A stretch of 64,000 nucleotides of DNA from Pseudomonas sp. URMO17WK12:I11 (GTDB lineage: Bacteria; Pseudomonadota; Gammaproteobacteria; Pseudomonadales; Pseudomonadaceae): positions 186,001 through 250,000 of the forward strand of contig NZ_VEDF01000004.1 in the NCBI RefSeq assembly GCF_007677725.1, given 5' to 3'. The notes under the pieces were generated by a model. It was not told the DNA's origin and ran no database searches. It saw only the letters and a program-made list of their open reading frames with translations. This document shows positions 17,178 through 27,861 of this stretch, piece by piece (positions within the stretch are counted from its first letter, which is position 1; the number at the start of each line of letters is the position of its first letter). A program made the translations under genes and the position numbers.

Positions 17178-18551
17178 ATGCCTCAACGCCATGTCATCAA
17201 TGCATCCGTCAGCCCCAAAGGCAGCCTGGAGACGCTGTCGCAACGTGAAGTCCAGCAACTGAGTGAAGCCGGTAGCGGCACGCTGTACACCTTGTTCCGC
17301 CAGTGCGCCCTGGCCATTCTCAATACCGGCGCCCATGTCGACAACGCCAAGACCATTCTTGAGGCGTACAAAGATTTCGAAGTGCGCATCCACCAGCAAG
17401 ACCGCGGGGTGCGCCTGGAACTGCTGAACGCACCCGCCGATGCCTTCGTCGATGGCGAAATGATCGCCAGCACCCGCGAGATGCTGTTCAGCGCCCTACG
17501 CGATATCGTCTACACCGAAAGCGAACTGGCCAGCCAGCGCATCGACCTGGAAAGCTCCCAGGGCATCACCGATTACGTCTTTCACCTGCTGCGCAACGCC
17601 CGCACCCTGCGCCCCGGCGTTGAGCCGAAAATGGTGGTGTGCTGGGGCGGGCACTCGATCAGCAGCGAGGAGTACCAGTACACCAAGAAGGTCGGCCACG
17701 AACTGGGGCTGCGCAAGCTCGATATCTGCACCGGATGCGGCCCTGGGGTCATGAAGGGGCCAATGAAGGGTGCCACCATCGCCCATGCCAAGCAGCGCAT
17801 GCATGGCAGTCGTTACCTGGGCTTGACCGAGCCAGGCATCATCGCTGCCGAGGCGCCTAACCCGATCGTCAACGAACTGGTGATCCTGCCCGACATCGAA
17901 AAACGCCTCGAGGCGTTCGTGCGGGTTGGCCACGGCATCATCATCTTCCCAGGCGGTGCCGGCACGGCCGAAGAGTTCCTTTACCTGCTGGGTATTCTCA
18001 TGCACCCGGCCAACCAAGGCCTGCCGTTCCCCGTGGTGCTGACCGGGCCGCGCAGCGCCGAGCCGTTCCTGCAACAGTTGCACGCCTTCGTCGGTGCGAC
18101 CCTGGGTGAAGCGGCGCAGCGTCATTACCAGATCATCATCGACGATCCGGCAGAGGTGGCCCGGCAGATGGTCGAGGGGCTCAAGCAGGTCAAGCAATTC
18201 CGCCGCGAGCGCAACGACGCCTTCCATTTCAACTGGCTGTTGAAGATCGACGAGGGCTTCCAGCACCCGTTCGACCCGACCCACGCCAACATGGCCGAAC
18301 TGGACCTGCGCCGCGAACTGCCGCCGCACGAACTGGCGGCCAACCTGCGGCGGGCGTTTTCCGGGATCGTCGCTGGCAACGTCAAGGACAAGGGCATCCG
18401 CCTGATCGAAGAACACGGTCCGTACCAGATCCGCGGAGATGCGGCGGTGCTGGAGCCGTTGGGGCACTTGCTGCAGGCCTTCGTCGACCAGCATCGGATG
18501 AAGTTGCCAGGGGGCGCGGCCTATGTGCCCTGCTACCAGGTAGTGACCTGA
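17178..18551 (+). CDS. ppnN: Pyrimidine/purine nucleotide 5'-monophosphate nucleosidase
   Basis: A 457-residue protein matching the length and layout of E. coli PpnN (YgdH, 454 residues): an N-terminal regulatory domain, a central LOG-type Rossmann domain with the nucleotide-binding PGGAGTAEEF motif and the preceding TGCGPGVMKGPMKGA stretch, and a C-terminal domain. It cleaves nucleoside monophosphates to the base and ribose 5-phosphate, and in E. coli it binds (p)ppGpp, linking nucleotide salvage to the stringent response. It stands alone, 63 bp after the YeiH-type gene, and converges on the GGDEF gene with a hairpin between. Confidence 0.95.
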   Translation: MPQRHVINASVSPKGSLETLSQREVQQLSEAGSGTLYTLFRQCALAILNTGAHVDNAKTILEAYKDFEVRIHQQDRGVRLELLNAPADAFVDGEMIASTREMLFSALRDIVYTESELASQRIDLESSQGITDYVFHLLRNARTLRPGVEPKMVVCWGGHSISSEEYQYTKKVGHELGLRKLDICTGCGPGVMKGPMKGATIAHAKQRMHGSRYLGLTEPGIIAAEAPNPIVNELVILPDIEKRLEAFVRVGHGIIIFPGGAGTAEEFLYLLGILMHPANQGLPFPVVLTGPRSAEPFLQQLHAFVGATLGEAAQRHYQIIIDDPAEVARQMVEGLKQVKQFRRERNDAFHFNWLLKIDEGFQHPFDPTHANMAELDLRRELPPHELAANLRRAFSGIVAGNVKDKGIRLIEEHGPYQIRGDAAVLEPLGHLLQAFVDQHRMKLPGGAAYVPCYQVVT

Positions 18552-18559
18552 AAACCGCT

Positions 18560-18578
18560 GGGGCCGCGCTGCGGCCTC
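18560..18578. terminator. Hairpin between convergent ppnN and GGDEF genes
   Basis: GGCCGC at 18562-18567 pairs with GCGGCC at 18571-18576 around GCT, and two more pairs extend the stem. It sits between convergent stop codons; no T tract follows on either strand. Confidence 0.45.
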
Positions 18579-18595
18579 GGTCCTGAACGGCGCGC

Positions 18596-19747
18596 TTACA
18601 CGGTCCGGTCCACCAGGCGAATACTGTCGCGCCCGCCGCGCTTGGATTGGTACAGCGCCACATCACCCTGCTCGATCAGCGCCGCCAGGCTTGCCGGCGG
18701 CTGATCGAACAGATTGGCGCCAATGCTCAAGGTCACCGCCTGCGGGGTCGGCATCGTCTCGCGCGCATAGGCCTGGAAATGCTCGCGCAATTGGCTGCCC
18801 AGGCTGACCACACGTTCGTGGCTGGCCTCACTGAGCAAGATCACGAACTCATCGCCGCCCAGGCGCGCCGCCAACGAGCGCTCCGGGAGGACGGTGCGGA
18901 TCATTTCGCTCAAGGCAATCAGCAGACGATCCCCTGCTGCATGGCCGTGCAGGTCGTTGACCAGCTTGAAATTGTCGATGTCGATCAGCAGCAATGCGCC
19001 TGGACGCAGCGGGCATACGGCCTTGAGCAGGTGGGTAGCGCGCACCTCCAGGGCCCTGCGGTTGTACAGCGCGGTCAGTGGGTCACGTGCAGCCAGGCGG
19101 GCGATGCGCTCTTCCCGGCGGTAACGCACGGTGCCGGTCATCGACAGGGCAATCAGCATGATCGCCATCGCGCCCTCCACCAGGGAGATCTGGATGATCA
19201 GGCCACCGAAGCTGGCCAGGTCGATGAGCGTGCCAGGCGTCACCGCGACCAGCGCCTTGATCAGGTAGAAGCTGCCATGGACCAGCAGCACGTAACGCAA
19301 CTGCACCGCGCCGACGCTTAGCGATTTGCCGTGCGGGCGTAGCAGAAAGCTGGCCTTTAGGGTCAGCAAGGCGACCAGCAACGAGTTGACCATCAGCATG
19401 ACCTTCGACCACTGCGGACCGACCGGCAGCACCAGCAGGCCCAGCCACACCAGGATCATCAGTAACCACGCCCGCGACAGCCGCGCCTGGGTGAAGCGCA
19501 GCACGCCCATCAGGAAGAAGGCGTGCGCGACCACCAGCAGGCCATTGGCGAACCAGATGCCGATCAGCAACAGGCCGATACCGCGCAGCAACGCCAAGGT
19601 CGAGCCAATAGTGATGGTGGCGAAACCTGCGCTCCAGAACAGCAGGGACGGTTCGCGCACACTGCCCCACTCGATCGCCAGGTACAGCGCAGCGGCTGCC
19701 GCCAGAGCGATGGTGATCGTCAGCATCGTGGGTGGATCAAGCGCCAT
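18596..19747 (-). CDS. Membrane-bound diguanylate cyclase
   Basis: A 383-residue protein. The first 200 residues hold about seven hydrophobic helices, and residues about 215-380 form a GGDEF domain with an intact RLGGDEFVILL active site and the metal-binding DIDNFKLVND motif. It should make cyclic di-GMP from two GTP at the inner membrane. The allosteric RxxD inhibition site expected five residues before GGDEF reads RSLA, so product feedback is probably absent. A CHASE4-PAS-GGDEF-EAL protein is encoded next upstream on the same strand, suggesting local balance of synthesis and breakdown. The signal sensed by the membrane part is unknown. Confidence 0.92.
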   Translation of the reverse strand: MALDPPTMLTITIALAAAAALYLAIEWGSVREPSLLFWSAGFATITIGSTLALLRGIGLLLIGIWFANGLLVVAHAFFLMGVLRFTQARLSRAWLLMILVWLGLLVLPVGPQWSKVMLMVNSLLVALLTLKASFLLRPHGKSLSVGAVQLRYVLLVHGSFYLIKALVAVTPGTLIDLASFGGLIIQISLVEGAMAIMLIALSMTGTVRYRREERIARLAARDPLTALYNRRALEVRATHLLKAVCPLRPGALLLIDIDNFKLVNDLHGHAAGDRLLIALSEMIRTVLPERSLAARLGGDEFVILLSEASHERVVSLGSQLREHFQAYARETMPTPQAVTLSIGANLFDQPPASLAALIEQGDVALYQSKRGGRDSIRLVDRTV

Positions 19748-19855
19748 GGATGGATTGGCCTGTCTGGTTAACGTGGAAAAAGGCCGATTGTATTCGCTTG
19801 CCAGAACTTTTCAGAGGGGCGAACTGCCACGTGGCACGCAAATGAGTGTAACCAT

Positions 19856-22402
19856 TCAAGGCAACGGATGAGCGGCCATGGCACCGGCTTGCATAAGGCG
19901 CATCAGCGCCGCGTGCTCTACCGGCTCGCTGAGCAGAAAACCCTGCACTTCATGACACTGATCGTCGCTGAGCAGGGCCAGTTGTTCGGCCGTCTCGACC
20001 CCCTCTGCAGTGACCGTCATGCCCATGGCATTGCCGAGGTTGATGATGGCCTGCACCACACTGCGATCGCTCTCGCTCTTGCCCAGCGACTGCACGAAGC
20101 GCTTGTCGATCTTGATGCTGTCGAAGGGATAGGTGCGCAGATAGCCAAGCGATGAATAGCCAGTGCCGAAGTCGTCCATGTTCAGCCGTATCCCCAGCTC
20201 TTTCAGGGCATTCATGGTATGCAGGGCGCCTTCGACATCGTTGAGCATGACGTTCTCGGTGATCTCCAGTTCCAGGCGGTGAGCCGGCAACCCGGTGCGC
20301 CTGAGGGCATCGGCAACATCGCGCACCACATCGCTGCGGCTGAACTGCGCCGGCGACATATTGACCGAGACCATGATTTGCAGCGGCCAGGCGCGGGCTC
20401 GGCTGCAGGCTTCCTCGAGCACCCAGTTACCCAGCTGCACGATAAGGTCCGACTCCTCGGCCAGGGTGATGAAGCTGTCCGGACGCAGCAGCCCCAAGCG
20501 AGGATGACGCCAGCGCACCAGCGCTTCGGCGCAGGCCACGGTGACCCCATCGACCTTGAAGCGTGGCTGGAAATGCAACAGCAACTCGCCGCGGGCGATG
20601 CCTTCGCGCAATTCCCCCTCCAAGGTGCGTTTTTCCAGCAAGGCTGCATTGAGTTGCGTCGAGAAATAGCGCCAGGTGTTCTTACCCGCCTGTTTGGCGC
20701 TGTACAGGGCGACGTCGGCGTAGCGAATCAGATCGCCTGGCGTACCTGGATATTCGGCGGACAATACCACGCCGATGCTGGCACCGACCTGCACGCTGTG
20801 ACCGTCGAGCTTGATGGGCTGGCGCAGCGCTTCGATCAAGCGTGCGCAAAAACGGTCCATCTCTTCACGATGCCTGGGACGGGCCAGTACCAGGATGAAC
20901 TCATCACCGCCCAGGCGCGCCACCAGGTCGCTTTCGCGGGTGACCTGACCCAGGCGCGTGGCCACCTCCATCAGCACGGTATCGCCGGCGGGATGGCCCA
21001 TGCTGTCGTTGATGGGTTTGAAGTTGTCCAGGTCGAGCATGAGCAAGGCCAGCGGCATCGGCTCGTCGCGCTCGAGAAAGCGAAACAGCTTGTTGCGATT
21101 GGGCAGACCGGTCAGGGCATCGTGCAGCGAAAGGTGCTGAATCTGCGCATGGGCGGCCACCTCGTCGGTGATATCGCTGCAGGTGCCCCGAAAGCCCTTG
21201 CAGATGCCCTGCTCGATGATCGCGCGCGCCGCGATTCGGCTTTCGCGCAGCTGCCCAAGGCGATCTCGGTACTGGCAGCGCAGGCTGCCGGTGGACTCGG
21301 TGCTCGCCAGCCCCTGTAACCAGTGCTCGATCTGGCAGGTGTCGCATGCCAGGAGTTGCTGCAGCGGCTGCTCGAGCCAATGCTCGACCGGGTGGCCGGT
21401 CAACTCGGCGAACCGCGCTGACAGGTAGGTCAGGTGCTGTTGCGCGTCGGTTTCCCATATCCAGTCAGAGGCAGCCTCGGCGACTGCCTTGAAGCGCGCT
21501 TCGCTGGTTTCCAGGGCGCTCTTGGAGGCCGCCAGCTGCCGGTGGCTGCGGTCAATGGCCGCGCTGGCGCGCATCGCCTGGCGCGCGACGGCAAGCATCA
21601 GCAAGGCGATCACCGCAAGCGCCAGCCCGGCAGGCAGCAACACTCGGCGTACCAGCTGCTGGCCCGGTTGCTCGACATGCCAGGTCAATCGTTGGTCGAT
21701 ACCGGCAAGTGGCAGTGACACGCCCTCACGCGGCACGTCGCCGGCCTTGGCCACAGCGAAGCCGGACAGGCCTACGGACTCGCCCAGGGCTTTCAGCATC
21801 GCCGGGTCAAGCACACGCACGAACACCAGCACTGCGCTGGGCGCTGGCAGGTGATGAGGCATGGTGGGCGGTCGGATCACTGCTGCGCTGAACACTGCAG
21901 GCCGGCCCTGGAACAGCAGGTAGCCCGACGCGGCCTGTTGCTGTTCGCCCGCCTGCCGAGCCTGCCGTAGCACGCTGGCAGCGCTCGGGGTCAGGCGTTC
22001 AAAGGCACGCTCGCTCAGCTGCCCTTCAAGCACCGCATAGTGGGTACCGTCGTCATCGATCACGAAAACGCCTTCGTAGCCGTCCTCGCTGTACAGCGTG
22101 GCGCCGACGTTGTCCTCGTCATAGGCCCAGTGACGGTCGACCGGGCCGGCCATGTGGTCGAAGGCGGCCTGCCAGAGCGCGTGGGTCAGCAGAAAACTGC
22201 GCTCATTTTTCTGCAACTGGGCCAACGCCGATTCGGCATGAAAGCGGCTTTGTGCCCGCTCGCGTTCGTCCAATGACTGGGCGATGCGATACAGCGAAAC
22301 CATAGCCAAAGCCAGCGCCAGCAGCAGCAACCCTGCAAAGGTCAGGGTGAGCTTGCGCACCACCCGGCTGCGCGGCGAGCCATTGCCAAAGGTTGCTTCC
22401 AT
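19856..22402 (-). CDS. CHASE4-PAS-GGDEF-EAL cyclic di-GMP signalling protein
   Basis: An 848-residue inner-membrane protein. A TM helix near residues 17-35 precedes a periplasmic CHASE4-like sensor (conserved Trp and Asn/Asp-rich patches up to about residue 190), a second TM lies near 255-275, and then come PAS (about 305-420), GGDEF with intact RLGGDEFILVL, and EAL with ALVRW, DDFGTGYSSLGYL and KIDKRFV motifs. Both catalytic motifs look complete, and an RESD inhibition site sits five residues before GGDEF. It may therefore act mainly as a phosphodiesterase with GTP-sensing or dual activity. Direction and signal cannot be told from sequence. The gene lies 108 bp upstream of the diguanylate cyclase gene. 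Confidence 0.93.
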   Translation of the reverse strand: MEATFGNGSPRSRVVRKLTLTFAGLLLLALALAMVSLYRIAQSLDERERAQSRFHAESALAQLQKNERSFLLTHALWQAAFDHMAGPVDRHWAYDEDNVGATLYSEDGYEGVFVIDDDGTHYAVLEGQLSERAFERLTPSAASVLRQARQAGEQQQAASGYLLFQGRPAVFSAAVIRPPTMPHHLPAPSAVLVFVRVLDPAMLKALGESVGLSGFAVAKAGDVPREGVSLPLAGIDQRLTWHVEQPGQQLVRRVLLPAGLALAVIALLMLAVARQAMRASAAIDRSHRQLAASKSALETSEARFKAVAEAASDWIWETDAQQHLTYLSARFAELTGHPVEHWLEQPLQQLLACDTCQIEHWLQGLASTESTGSLRCQYRDRLGQLRESRIAARAIIEQGICKGFRGTCSDITDEVAAHAQIQHLSLHDALTGLPNRNKLFRFLERDEPMPLALLMLDLDNFKPINDSMGHPAGDTVLMEVATRLGQVTRESDLVARLGGDEFILVLARPRHREEMDRFCARLIEALRQPIKLDGHSVQVGASIGVVLSAEYPGTPGDLIRYADVALYSAKQAGKNTWRYFSTQLNAALLEKRTLEGELREGIARGELLLHFQPRFKVDGVTVACAEALVRWRHPRLGLLRPDSFITLAEESDLIVQLGNWVLEEACSRARAWPLQIMVSVNMSPAQFSRSDVVRDVADALRRTGLPAHRLELEITENVMLNDVEGALHTMNALKELGIRLNMDDFGTGYSSLGYLRTYPFDSIKIDKRFVQSLGKSESDRSVVQAIINLGNAMGMTVTAEGVETAEQLALLSDDQCHEVQGFLLSEPVEHAALMRLMQAGAMAAHPLP

Positions 22403-22484
22403 TCGAGGCCAGCCTTCTGCCAGGGATTCATCTACGTTGACTGACCCTGGCCGGCAATGATCGGCCCACCTGACGACCGGGCGT

Positions 22485-23822
22485 CTACAGCACCCGCTTG
22501 ATCAACGGCTCGAGCCGGCTGTAGCGCAGACGCCGCAGCAGCTTGGTGACCTGCTTGGGATGCTCGGCCTTTTCGCCAAGCTGCGCTGCCGAGGTGAGCA
22601 GCGGCGCGTGACGGCGCAAGCCGTCCAGCTCCTGCGCCCGTGGCGCTAGCCATTGCCCGTGCGGATCGTCGATCAGCAGGCCGTTTTCCAAGTCCAGGTT
22701 GAACCCCCGTGGATTGAGGTTATTACCGGTCAGCAGCGAGTAGCGCAGATCGACCCACACGCCCTTGGCATGAAAGGTGTGGCCAGGATCGTTCCAGATG
22801 CGCACTTGCAACTGGCCGCTGGCGATCGCCGCCTGGCGTCGGCGAGCAAAGCCGCGCAGGTTGTCCTCGTACAAGTACGGCAACGCGCCGCTGGCACTGA
22901 ACGGCTCGCCAGGGGCAATGTAGAAGTCATTGGCCGTGCGGTGGCCGACGATCAGCTCGACATTCACGCCACGGGCCAGGGCTTGGTCGATCTCGCGCAT
23001 CACCAGACGCGGCGGATTGAAATACGGTGTGCTGATGATGACCTGGCTTTCGGCGGCTGCGAGCAAGGCGCACACGGTACGGTTTAGCGGGTTGCCACGG
23101 CCTACCCCGAGCAGCGGAATGACCCGCAGGACCTGCCCTGGGGTGGCCGCCGGCGCGTCATAGAGCATGCGCCGCAAGCGGGCGCGCAAGCGCCGGATAT
23201 CGCCACGCAGCCGCCGCGTGGGTGGTGCGTCGGGCAGGTCCAGGCGCGGTGTGGCAGTGTGATGCAACAAGCGCTGCACGACATCGACCATGGCATCGGC
23301 CAAGGCCGGACAATCGAACAGGTGGTAGCGGTCCAGACGGTAGCGCTCGAAGCGGTGCAGGTAGACGTTATTAAGGCTGGCCCCGGTATACAGCACGCAA
23401 TCGTCGATCACGCTGCCCTTGAGGTGCAGGACGCCGAACAGTTCGCGGGTTTGCACCGGCACGCCGTGGATCACCACGTCCAGGCCGTGCAGTTCGCGCT
23501 GGGCCTGGTACCACGCGGCATTACCCGGCTGACGCCCCGCCCCGAGCAGGCCACGGCGGGCGCGGAACCAGTCGACCACGACGGTGATCTCCAGGCTCGG
23601 CCGCCTTGCCTTGGCTTGGTAGAGCGCATCGAGCACTTCCTGGCCGGCCTCGTCCTGCTGCAGGTACAACGCGACAATGACGATGCGCCGGGTGGCGCTG
23701 GCGATACGCTCGAGCAGGCAGGTACGGTAGGCCGCAGCATCGGGCAGCACCTGAATGGCGTGTGGGGCGATGGCAAATCCGGGCAATGCCGCGAGCAGGG
23801 AGTGAGGATTCAAATAGATCAC
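22485..23822 (-). CDS. pssA: CDP-diacylglycerol-serine O-phosphatidyltransferase, phospholipase D type
   Basis: A 445-residue enzyme making phosphatidylserine, the precursor of phosphatidylethanolamine. It resembles E. coli PssA (451 residues) along its full length: ERIASATRRIVIVALYLQQDE at the N-terminus, a first PLD motif HLKGSVIDD, a second HAKGVWVD, and TGNNLNPRGFNLDLENGLLI near the end. Peripheral membrane location is expected. The start is a GTG at 23822 with only a weak ribosome site; internal starts are possible, but homology begins within the first 20 residues. It lies 105 bp downstream of katG on the same strand, separated by a strong hairpin. Confidence 0.93.
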   Translation of the reverse strand: MIYLNPHSLLAALPGFAIAPHAIQVLPDAAAYRTCLLERIASATRRIVIVALYLQQDEAGQEVLDALYQAKARRPSLEITVVVDWFRARRGLLGAGRQPGNAAWYQAQRELHGLDVVIHGVPVQTRELFGVLHLKGSVIDDCVLYTGASLNNVYLHRFERYRLDRYHLFDCPALADAMVDVVQRLLHHTATPRLDLPDAPPTRRLRGDIRRLRARLRRMLYDAPAATPGQVLRVIPLLGVGRGNPLNRTVCALLAAAESQVIISTPYFNPPRLVMREIDQALARGVNVELIVGHRTANDFYIAPGEPFSASGALPYLYEDNLRGFARRRQAAIASGQLQVRIWNDPGHTFHAKGVWVDLRYSLLTGNNLNPRGFNLDLENGLLIDDPHGQWLAPRAQELDGLRRHAPLLTSAAQLGEKAEHPKQVTKLLRRLRYSRLEPLIKRVL

Positions 23823-23846
23823 CTTCGGTCTGCAATCAGGTGGGCC

Positions 23847-23883
23847 GCGCCGGGCAGGCCACTATCAGGCACCTGCCCGGCGC
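23847..23883 (-). terminator. Strong hairpin after katG
   Basis: GCGCCGGGCAGG at 23847-23858 and CCTGCCCGGCGC at 23872-23883 form a perfect 12-bp stem with a 13-base loop, 45 bp after the katG stop and 24 bp before pssA. It probably ends or attenuates the katG transcript; a T tract is absent, so it may instead be a processing or stabilising element. Confidence 0.6.
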
Positions 23884-23927
23884 TACGCACGAAGTGGGGC
23901 GCTATTGCCCCGCTGAGACTGCAGACG

Positions 23928-26189
<2,262 letters not shown>

Positions 26190-26283
26190 TTACCTTTGGG
26201 TCGATTATCCAGAGTTCCGGTCTGTGCCGGGTGTGCCTGGGAATGCGCATGGCCAGAGGAAAGACTAGCCGAGCTTGAGCGCA

Positions 26284-26326
26284 GGTCTAATAGACCGGCT
26301 CTTGCGGCCTGATAGCGGTGGCACAT
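26284..26326. promoter_or_regulatory. OxyR-like site and 13-bp palindrome upstream of katG
   Basis: ATAG at 26290, CTTG at 26301, ATAG at 26312 and ACAT at 26323 follow the ATAG-N7-CTAT-N7-ATAG-N7-CTAT layout of the E. coli OxyR site, with 12 of 16 bases matching and exact spacing. A perfect palindrome GGTCTAATAGACC (26284-26296) overlaps its left end. The site is 107-143 bp upstream of the katG start and could also serve the divergent LysR gene. Confidence 0.45.
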
Positions 26327-26399
26327 TCATACAAGGCACAGCCGTGGCCCGCGTGCTTCAATACAGCGCCAATCCCGCCACCGTGATGGACCATCGCCC

Positions 26400-27308
26400 A
26401 TGAACCGCAACGACCTGCGCCGCGTCGACATGAACCTGCTGGTGCTCTTCGAAGCCCTGATGATCGAACGCAACCTGACCCGGGTCGGCGAAAAGCTGTT
26501 CATCACCCAATCAACCGTCAGCGCTGCCCTGGCCCGCCTGCGCGAACTGTTCGACGATCCGCTGCTGATCCGCAGTGGCCGGGCCATGGAACCGACGCCT
26601 CGGGCCATGCAGATCTTCGCCGAGCTGGGGCCGGCCATGGACGTGATCTCTTCGGCCATCAGCCGCGCGCGGGACTTCGATCCGGCCAGCAGTTGCAATC
26701 AGTTTCGCCTGGGGCTTTCCGACGATGCTGAGTTCGGCCTGTTCCCGGCCCTGCTGCAAGCGCTGCGCGAGGAAGCCCCTAGCATCAGCGTGGTGGTGCG
26801 TCGCGCCAATTTCCTGTTGATGCCCGGCTTGCTGGCCAGTGGCGAGATCTCGGTGGGCGTGAGCTACACCACCGACCTGCCGGCCACGGCCAAGCGCCGC
26901 AAGCTGCGCGACATCGGTGTGCGGGTGCTGCGCGCCGACGACCGGCCCGGCCCGCTGAGCCTCGACGAGTACTGCGCACGGCCGCATGTGATGGTGTCGT
27001 TCTCCGGTGACATGAGCGGCAACATCGACCTGGACCTGGCGCGCATCGGCCGTTGCCGCAAGGTGGTGCTGGCAGTGCCGCAGTTTGGCAGCCTGCGCGC
27101 CCTGCTGCGTAACTCCGAGCTGATCGCGACAGTGCCGGACTACGCTGCCTGCGCCCTGGCCGACGACGGCTACCTGCGCGCCGACCCCGCGCCCTTCGCG
27201 ATCACCGAAGCTGAACTGTCGATGGTATGGAGCGGCGCCCATGACAATGACCCCGCCGAGCGGTGGCTGCGCGAGCGCATTCTGGCATTCATGGGCCGCG
27301 CCAGCTGA
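26400..27308 (+). CDS. LysR family transcriptional regulator (NodD-like subgroup)
   Basis: A 302-residue regulator. It opens with RRVDMNLLVLFEALMIERNLTR, a form shared with NodD/LeuO-type LysR proteins, then the recognition helix in TQSTVSAALARLRELFDDPLL, and an effector-binding domain from about residue 90. It is divergent from katG across 216 bp, but it is not OxyR: the two redox Cys residues of OxyR are not visible in the effector domain. Its target could be katG, the DUF2388 gene downstream, or a distant locus. Confidence 0.88.
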   Translation: MNRNDLRRVDMNLLVLFEALMIERNLTRVGEKLFITQSTVSAALARLRELFDDPLLIRSGRAMEPTPRAMQIFAELGPAMDVISSAISRARDFDPASSCNQFRLGLSDDAEFGLFPALLQALREEAPSISVVVRRANFLLMPGLLASGEISVGVSYTTDLPATAKRRKLRDIGVRVLRADDRPGPLSLDEYCARPHVMVSFSGDMSGNIDLDLARIGRCRKVVLAVPQFGSLRALLRNSELIATVPDYAACALADDGYLRADPAPFAITEAELSMVWSGAHDNDPAERWLRERILAFMGRAS

Positions 27309-27418
27309 GCGACGGGCCTGTACGTGCGTCGGCCCAGGGAACTACCGCCAGCAACTGCCCATCTGATGCGTTGAGTGGTTTCTTTTCCTTTGTGCTGCAC
27401 GCTACTGGAGAAAACGAC

Positions 27419-27736
27419 ATGCGCCACCTATTCATCGCCCCCGCTCTGCTGCTTCTGCTCCCGGCCGGTGCGGCATTGGCCCGCGTCGATGCGGGCGACG
27501 TTGCCACCTCGGCAGGTGTTTCCGCCTCGCTGTATTCGACCTTCAAGGATGACAAACGAATTATCCCCGCCCAGGACGAGCTGTCTGCCTTCGTCGCCAG
27601 CGGCGGTGCCATTCGCGGTGCCTACGTAGAATCGGCGCTGCAACAGGCACGCCAGGACAATCCAGGCCTGCAGGCCAGCGACGAAGAACTGGCCCGGGCC
27701 ATCCTGTCCCAGGACGACCCTGTCGCTCATCACTGA
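27419..27736 (+). CDS. DUF2388 domain-containing small exported protein
   Basis: A 105-residue protein with a clear signal peptide (about residues 1-21, ending in ALA) and a mature part reading SAGVSASLYSTFKDDKRIIPAQDELSAFVAS in overlapping segments, then GAIRGAYVESALQ and ASDEELARAIL. This pattern is typical of Pseudomonas DUF2388 proteins, whose function I do not know. The start at 27419 is chosen because GGAG at 27407-27410 lies eight bases upstream; the open frame extends further 5' without a ribosome site. Expected in the periplasm. A strong hairpin follows the stop. Confidence 0.8.
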   Translation: MRHLFIAPALLLLLPAGAALARVDAGDVATSAGVSASLYSTFKDDKRIIPAQDELSAFVASGGAIRGAYVESALQQARQDNPGLQASDEELARAILSQDDPVAHH

Positions 27737-27748
27737 AGCTCGTTTTCC

Positions 27749-27780
27749 CCGCGCCACCGGTTTGCACGGCGGTGGCGCGG
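27749..27780 (+). terminator. Hairpin after the DUF2388 gene
   Basis: CCGCGCCACCG at 27749-27759 pairs perfectly with CGGTGGCGCGG at 27770-27780 around a ten-base loop, 13 bp after the stop codon. The 11-bp GC-rich stem fits a terminator, although no T run follows. Confidence 0.6.
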
Positions 27781-27861
27781 TCGCATCTGCTGCTTTAATC
27801 CGGGCAGGATTTCGCTCAGTGGCTAGTCTCAAAGGCTTGAGACAACAACAAGGAAGCCCTG

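Noticed and set aside
26400..27308. LysR gene next to katG as oxyR
   Set aside because: The protein starts like NodD-type regulators and lacks the visible pair of redox Cys residues of OxyR.
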